Positions 60,442-64,000 of a stretch of 64,000 bases of DNA are shown here, one piece after another (position 1 is the stretch's first letter; every line of letters begins with the position of its first letter). The position numbers and the translations under genes are program-made. Origin of the DNA: Hymenobacter citatus (GTDB lineage Bacteria > Bacteroidota > Bacteroidia > Cytophagales > Hymenobacteraceae); NCBI RefSeq assembly GCF_014333615.1, contig NZ_JACSCY010000002.1:248001-312000 (forward strand), given 5' to 3'. The notes under the pieces were generated by a model. It did no database searches. It worked only from the letters and a program-made list of their open reading frames with translations, and was not told where the DNA came from.

Positions 60442-60722
60442 ATGGTGAGTGGTGAACTTGTGAAATTGTGAGTTTTTGCCCTCGTTTTTCGTACTCGCTT
60501 TTTTCGCACTCGCACTCGCTCTCGCTCTCCGCACTCGCTCGGCTATGCCGAGTGAGCCTTACGTTTGAGGGGCTGTGCCCCGAATCCGTCCGCGCCGCTT
60601 GCACCATATCAACCCAGCGTCAGGCAGACGCGCGCAGCACAGCTGCTGGATCGTAGTGCTCACTCGGCATAGCCGAGCGAGGGCGGTACCGTTCTTTTTT
60701 CACAACTTCACCATTTTGCCTC
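60442..60722. repeat. Composite repeat spacer between response regulator and kinase
   Basis: Imperfect outer arms (AATGGTGAGTGGTGAACTTGTGAA at the left, TTCACAACTTCACCATTTT at the right) enclose a run of ACTCGCT-type repeats (about 60490-60540). A 24-bp perfect inverted repeat (60534-60557 with 60658-60681) follows, whose arms are themselves palindromic around GGCTATGCC. The ends abut the response-regulator stop and the kinase TTG start. Confidence 0.85.
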
Positions 60723-62087
60723 TTGCTGATTCGGAATAAGCTGTTGTTGCGCTTTACGCTGCTGGTGGTAGGCATTCAGCTGGCGCTGTCGGCGTTTATT
60801 TACTATTTCAGCGCGTTTTCGCGAGAGCAGCGCTACTACCATCGCCTAGAAGGTAAGGCAGTACTGGCGGCGCGGCTGCTCATCCGGCGGGCCAACCTGG
60901 ATACGGCCGTACTGCGCAGCTTCCGCCGCGCTGATCTGCTGACCATGCACCAGGAGTACATCGGCATTTACGACGAGCAGAATCAGTTGGTATACGGTTT
61001 AGGCAAGCCATTGCACCCCTTGTCCGATTCTGTCTACCTCAAGCAAATTAAAAGCACGCGGCCGGCGCATTTTCAGCTAAATGGGCGCGAGGGGGTAGGC
61101 ATCCTCTACCCGCACCAAGGCCGGAGCTATCGTGTGCTGCTGGTGGGGCAGGATGTGTTTGGGGCGCGGGAGTTTGCCAAGCTGCGGCTGTTGCTGCTGG
61201 TGGGCAATCTGGGGGCGTTGGTATTGATTATCCTGGCGGGCTGGTACTTCACAGACCAAGCCCTGCGCCCCATTGCCCGCGTGGTGCGACAGGTGAAGCG
61301 CATCACGGCCTCCAACCTGAGCCGGCGCGTAGCCGAAGGCAACCGCCGCGACGAAATTGCCCAGCTAGCCATCACCTTCAATGAAATGCTGAGCGGTCTG
61401 GAACAGGCCTTTGAGTCGCAGAAAAGCTTTCTGTCGCACGCCTCGCACGAGCTGCGCACACCCCTGGCCAACCTGCTGGGCACGCTGGAAACTTCCCTGG
61501 CCTACGACCACGACCTCACCGAGGCCCGCCAGAGTACCGCGTCGGCGATGGAGGAAATCCGCCGCCTGATTGCTCTCACCAACGACCTGCTGGCCCTGGC
61601 CAAAGCCGATGATACGGCCTTTCGGCGCGAGCCCGTACGCCTGGATGAGTGCGTGACCCAGGCCCTGACGCTGTGCAAGGCCAAATACCCTACCCGTACC
61701 ATTCGCCTCGATTTCGACGATTTGCCTGACGATGTGGAGGACCCGTTTATGGTGACCGGCAACGCGCACCTGCTCACCACCGTGGTGTTCAACCTGCTGG
61801 ACAATGCCTGCAAATACTCCGGTGGGGCTGTACGCAGTACGCTGGGCTACGCCGACCCCGCCACCGTGCGCCTTACCATCACTGATGCCGGCAGCGGCAT
61901 GAGCCCCGCCGAGCTGGCGCACGTATTTGAGCCCCTGTACCGCGGTGAGAGCGGCCGCCACGTGCCCGGCCATGGCCTGGGCCTGCCCATCACCCGCAAG
62001 ATTGTGCAGCGCCACGGCGGGCACCTCACGCTGGCCTCGGAGCCTGGCACAGGCACCACGGCCACGGTGCTGCTGGCCGCTGCGTGA
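60723..62087 (+). CDS. Sensor histidine kinase
   Basis: This 454-residue inner-membrane kinase starts at TTG (no ATG nearby). It has an N-terminal helix (about residues 8-30), a periplasmic sensor of about 125 residues and a second helix (about 156-175). A HAMP linker (LRPIARVVRQVKRITASNLSRRV) follows, then the H-box SHASHELRTPLANLL with phosphoacceptor H242. The ATP-binding domain has FNLLDNACKYSGG, DAGSGM and GHGLGLPITRKI motifs. It probably phosphorylates the upstream OmpR-type regulator and controls the efflux operon downstream. Confidence 0.92.
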   Translation: MLIRNKLLLRFTLLVVGIQLALSAFIYYFSAFSREQRYYHRLEGKAVLAARLLIRRANLDTAVLRSFRRADLLTMHQEYIGIYDEQNQLVYGLGKPLHPLSDSVYLKQIKSTRPAHFQLNGREGVGILYPHQGRSYRVLLVGQDVFGAREFAKLRLLLLVGNLGALVLIILAGWYFTDQALRPIARVVRQVKRITASNLSRRVAEGNRRDEIAQLAITFNEMLSGLEQAFESQKSFLSHASHELRTPLANLLGTLETSLAYDHDLTEARQSTASAMEEIRRLIALTNDLLALAKADDTAFRREPVRLDECVTQALTLCKAKYPTRTIRLDFDDLPDDVEDPFMVTGNAHLLTTVVFNLLDNACKYSGGAVRSTLGYADPATVRLTITDAGSGMSPAELAHVFEPLYRGESGRHVPGHGLGLPITRKIVQRHGGHLTLASEPGTGTTATVLLAAA

Positions 62088-62115
62088 GGGATTGGGTTGT
62101 GGAAGGACAGAGGGG

Positions 62116-62153
62116 CTGGGCTAAGGAAGAACGTTATTTCTTCCTTAGCCCAG
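62116..62153 (+). terminator. Terminator after the kinase gene
   Basis: A perfect 16-bp stem (62116-62131 with 62138-62153, 6-base loop) followed by a T-rich stretch a few bases on. It begins 29 bases after the kinase stop and separates the two-component genes from the efflux operon. Confidence 0.65.
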
Positions 62154-62239
62154 TCACCATTTTAATCTTTTCTAATGTTGTTCTAAGACGGTTCTAACGC
62201 CGGGCGGGTTCTTTTGTAGTACACAAGCCCGAAAACCGA

Positions 62240-62539
62240 ATGCAACAAGATAGCCGGCACATCATGCTGATTTGGCTGCTGTTGGGAGCCCTGTTGCTCT
62301 CCACGGCGCTGAATTGCTACCTCGTGCTGCCGCAGAACGACACCACCTGGGTAGGCTGGCTGGGTTCCGACGACGACGAGGACGACGACGAGTTGCCCAG
62401 CGTGCCCAATGCCACCGAAGAATTACGTCTCACTCGGGCCATGTTGGCTCGCTGTCAGGCCGAACATTTACGTAAGGATAGCTTACTAGTAAGTGAAGCC
62501 ACTCATGAGGCGGCGGCCACGGCAGCGGCAGGTCTCTGA
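62240..62539 (+). CDS. Small single-helix membrane protein ahead of the efflux operon
   Basis: The 99 residues have a hydrophobic segment (about 10-30, MLIWLLLGALLLSTALNCYLV), then a strongly acidic stretch (DDDEDDDE, about 45-52) and a helical tail. It may be a periplasmic-facing membrane protein with the acid cluster as a possible metal-binding segment, which would fit a metal efflux operon. It lies 63 bases before the adaptor gene on the same strand. I recognise no family. Confidence 0.6.
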   Translation: MQQDSRHIMLIWLLLGALLLSTALNCYLVLPQNDTTWVGWLGSDDDEDDDELPSVPNATEELRLTRAMLARCQAEHLRKDSLLVSEATHEAAATAAAGL

Positions 62540-62602
62540 CGACCACGGGCCGCTTTTTTCTGTTTGTGAATCAATCCTTTTACACCTTTTTACTCTCTCT
62601 CC

Positions 62603-63754
62603 GTGTCTTTTTCGGATTCCTCCTTCCGCCAGTTTTTCTGGGTTGTTTTACCGCTGGCCGCTGCTACACTAGGCAGTTGTTCTGAAAAAAGTCAGGCCGA
62701 TACCAACAAATCGGAAGTGTCGGAGGTGCCGGTGGTGCAGCTAGCCCCCCGCGACACCATCCTGCACCACGATTATGTAGCCGATATTGAAGCGGTGCGC
62801 AACGTGGATGTGCGGGCACGGGTACCGGGTTTTCTGGAGCACATCTACGTGGATGAAGGCCAGGTTGTGAAGAAAGGCCAGCCTTTGTTCCGCATCAATG
62901 CCAGCGAGTACAAAGAGCGCCTGGCCAGTTCAGCGGCCAACGTGCGCAACGCTCAGGCGCAGGAGCAGGTAGCAGAGTTGGAGTTGAACCGGGTGCAGAT
63001 GCTGGTAAAGAAAAACATCATTGCTTCTTCCGAGCTAGACGTGGCAAAAGCCAAGCTGCGCGCCGCCCAATCGATGGTGCAGGAGGCTCGTGCTGCCCGC
63101 GCCAATGCCAACTTCAACCTATCATACACCCTCATCAAAGCCCCCTTTGATGGTATCATCGACCGGATTCCGCTGAAAACGGGTAGCCTCGTGGACAACG
63201 GCACGCTGCTCACCAGCGTGTCGGACCTGGGCGCCGTGTACGCTTACTTCAATGTGGCCGAGAATGAGTACCTGGAGTATGCCAAAACCCGCCAGCGTAC
63301 CAAGCAGTCAGGCAAAGACTCGGTGACGCTGGTATTGGCCGACGGCACGCCCTACCGCCACGGCGGCCGCATCGAAACGATGGAAGGCGAGTTTGAGGAA
63401 ACCACCGGTTCCATTGCGTTCCGGGCACGTTTTCCTAACCCCGAGGGCCTACTCAAGCACAACGCCAGCGGCCGGGTGCGTCTCCAAAACGCCGTGAAAG
63501 ATGCCCTGCTAGTGCCCCAGCGCGCCGTGTTTGAGACCCAGGACAAAAACTACGTGTTTGTGGTAGGCGCAAATGGCAAAATCAAGCAGCAGTCCTTCAC
63601 GCCCCAGGCCCGCCTGTCGGACTTCTATGTAGTGAAATCGGGCCTGAAACCCGGCGAGCGAATCGTGTACGAAGGCGTGCAGGATCTGCGCGACGGCAAC
63701 ACCATTCAGGCCCGGCCCGTGGCCATGAAGACCCTGCTGGCCGAAGCGCAGTAA
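62603..63754 (+). CDS. RND efflux periplasmic adaptor (membrane fusion protein)
   Basis: This 383-residue lipoprotein (lipobox AATLGSC, Cys about residue 26) links an inner-membrane RND pump to an outer-membrane channel. The lipoyl/barrel-sandwich motif VRARVPGFLEHIYVDEGQVVKKGQPLF is at about residues 72-98. A helical hairpin follows (about 103-165), then LIKAPFDGIIDRIPLKTGSLV and the beta-barrel. The start codon is GTG at 62603. A GTCATG-type inverted repeat lies between its stop and the pump gene, so the pump may have weaker or separate expression. Confidence 0.93.
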   Translation: MSFSDSSFRQFFWVVLPLAAATLGSCSEKSQADTNKSEVSEVPVVQLAPRDTILHHDYVADIEAVRNVDVRARVPGFLEHIYVDEGQVVKKGQPLFRINASEYKERLASSAANVRNAQAQEQVAELELNRVQMLVKKNIIASSELDVAKAKLRAAQSMVQEARAARANANFNLSYTLIKAPFDGIIDRIPLKTGSLVDNGTLLTSVSDLGAVYAYFNVAENEYLEYAKTRQRTKQSGKDSVTLVLADGTPYRHGGRIETMEGEFEETTGSIAFRARFPNPEGLLKHNASGRVRLQNAVKDALLVPQRAVFETQDKNYVFVVGANGKIKQQSFTPQARLSDFYVVKSGLKPGERIVYEGVQDLRDGNTIQARPVAMKTLLAEAQ

Positions 63755-63760
63755 GGCTAT

Positions 63761-63862
63761 TGTCATGTTGAGCGCAGCCGAAGCATCTCGCGTGCTGACG
63801 ACAGATAGTAAATGGATTACTAGCAAGCAAGATACTTCGACTTCGCTCCGCTCCGCATGACG
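63761..63862. repeat. Intergenic inverted repeat, GTCATGCTGAGC type (degenerate)
   Basis: TGTCATGTTGAGCGCAGCCG at the left and CGCATGACG at the right; the inner GAAGCATCTCGCGTGCTGACGA pairs only partly with AGCAAGCAAGATACTTCGA. The arms are less well matched than in other copies. It lies inside an operon, between the adaptor and pump genes, unlike most copies. Confidence 0.7.
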
Positions 63863-63915
63863 GGCAACATACTACTCTTCCCCACTACCTCACCTAAGCA
63901 TCCCTACCCTCCTTT

Positions 63916-64000
63916 ATGTTCGATATCTTCATTCGCCGGCCGGTACTGTCGCTGGTTATTTCGTTGGTTATCGTGTTTCTGGGCCTGCTGGCCCTGATTC
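63916..64000 (+). CDS. RND efflux pump, N-terminal end (partial)
   Basis: Only the first 28 residues are in the window: MFDIFIRRPVLSLVISLVIV and further hydrophobic sequence. This is the standard start of an AcrB-type RND permease (cytoplasmic amphipathic helix, then TM1, with the family's FxxRPVxxxV pattern). It would pump drugs, bile-type compounds or metals, with the adaptor encoded just upstream. It runs off the end of the window. Confidence 0.9.
   Translation, partial: MFDIFIRRPVLSLVISLVIVFLGLLALI

Overview
This window looks like ordinary chromosome from a high-GC member of the Bacteroidota, most likely a Hymenobacter-type cytophagal bacterium. That placement is inferred from several things: protein families typical of the phylum (TIGR02757/DUF2400, head-GIN/DUF2807, DUF4136 lipoproteins, MutS2 with an Smr tail, a SUI1-type initiation factor); promoters of the TTTG / TAnnTTTG class rather than sigma70 -10 boxes; few obvious Shine-Dalgarno sequences; and several TTG starts. 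Base composition is high-GC almost throughout. The clear exception is an AT-rich patch near 16.6-17.9 kb. No search could be run, so all family names come from motifs read by eye.

Layout. 0-1.2 kb: end of a sensor kinase, a small unknown gene and two identical tRNA-Glu genes, each with its own promoter and terminator. 1.4-11.5 kb: gap, a lipid-kinase-like gene, a SUI1 factor, HPP and DUF1622 membrane proteins, kdsB, a LysM protein, a TIGR02757 protein, a DUF4136 lipoprotein and mutS2. 11.6-15.2 kb: mechanosensitive channel, murB and a FucP-type sugar transporter. 15.25-17.8 kb: an IS5-type insertion sequence, a DUF1810 gene and a decayed low-GC secreted-protein gene, the most accessory-looking part. 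17.9-25.8 kb: membrane protein, rRNA methyltransferase, M14 peptidase, sugar transferase, small and secreted unknowns, ribBA. 25.8-30.5 kb: two glycosyltransferases and dnaG. 30.6-43.5 kb: GIN protein, mrp, nifU-type gene, ADP-ribosylglycohydrolase, DoxX and AraC-type genes, copper-binding four-helix protein, recQ, siroheme enzyme, XRE/S24 regulator, pirin and a GAF protein. 43.7-53.6 kb: M2 peptidase, acetyltransferase, sterol-desaturase-like protein, an MtfA-SEC-C fusion, phosphatase, GH3 beta-glucosidase and a DbpA-type RNA helicase. 53.7-64 kb: type II NADH dehydrogenase, YihY, DUF2062 and SseB genes, an overlapping cytochrome c / SCO / lipoprotein operon, and a two-component system followed by an RND efflux operon that runs off the end.

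Most genes are housekeeping or envelope functions. Coherent sets are the two glycosyltransferases, the Fe-S pair mrp + nifU-type, the respiratory operon at 58-59.5 kb, and the response regulator, kinase and efflux genes at 59.8-64 kb.

The most unusual signal is between the genes. At least four kinds of long inverted repeat occupy intergenic spacers. One has TGTCATCCTGAG...CTCAGGATGACA ends, one has GTCATGCTGAGC...GCATGAC ends, one has GGTGAGATGGTGAA...TTCACCATCTCACC ends, and there is a longer GC-rich type. Some fill a spacer almost exactly from stop codon to start codon, and some are nested inside each other. No defence island, prophage or CRISPR array was seen.
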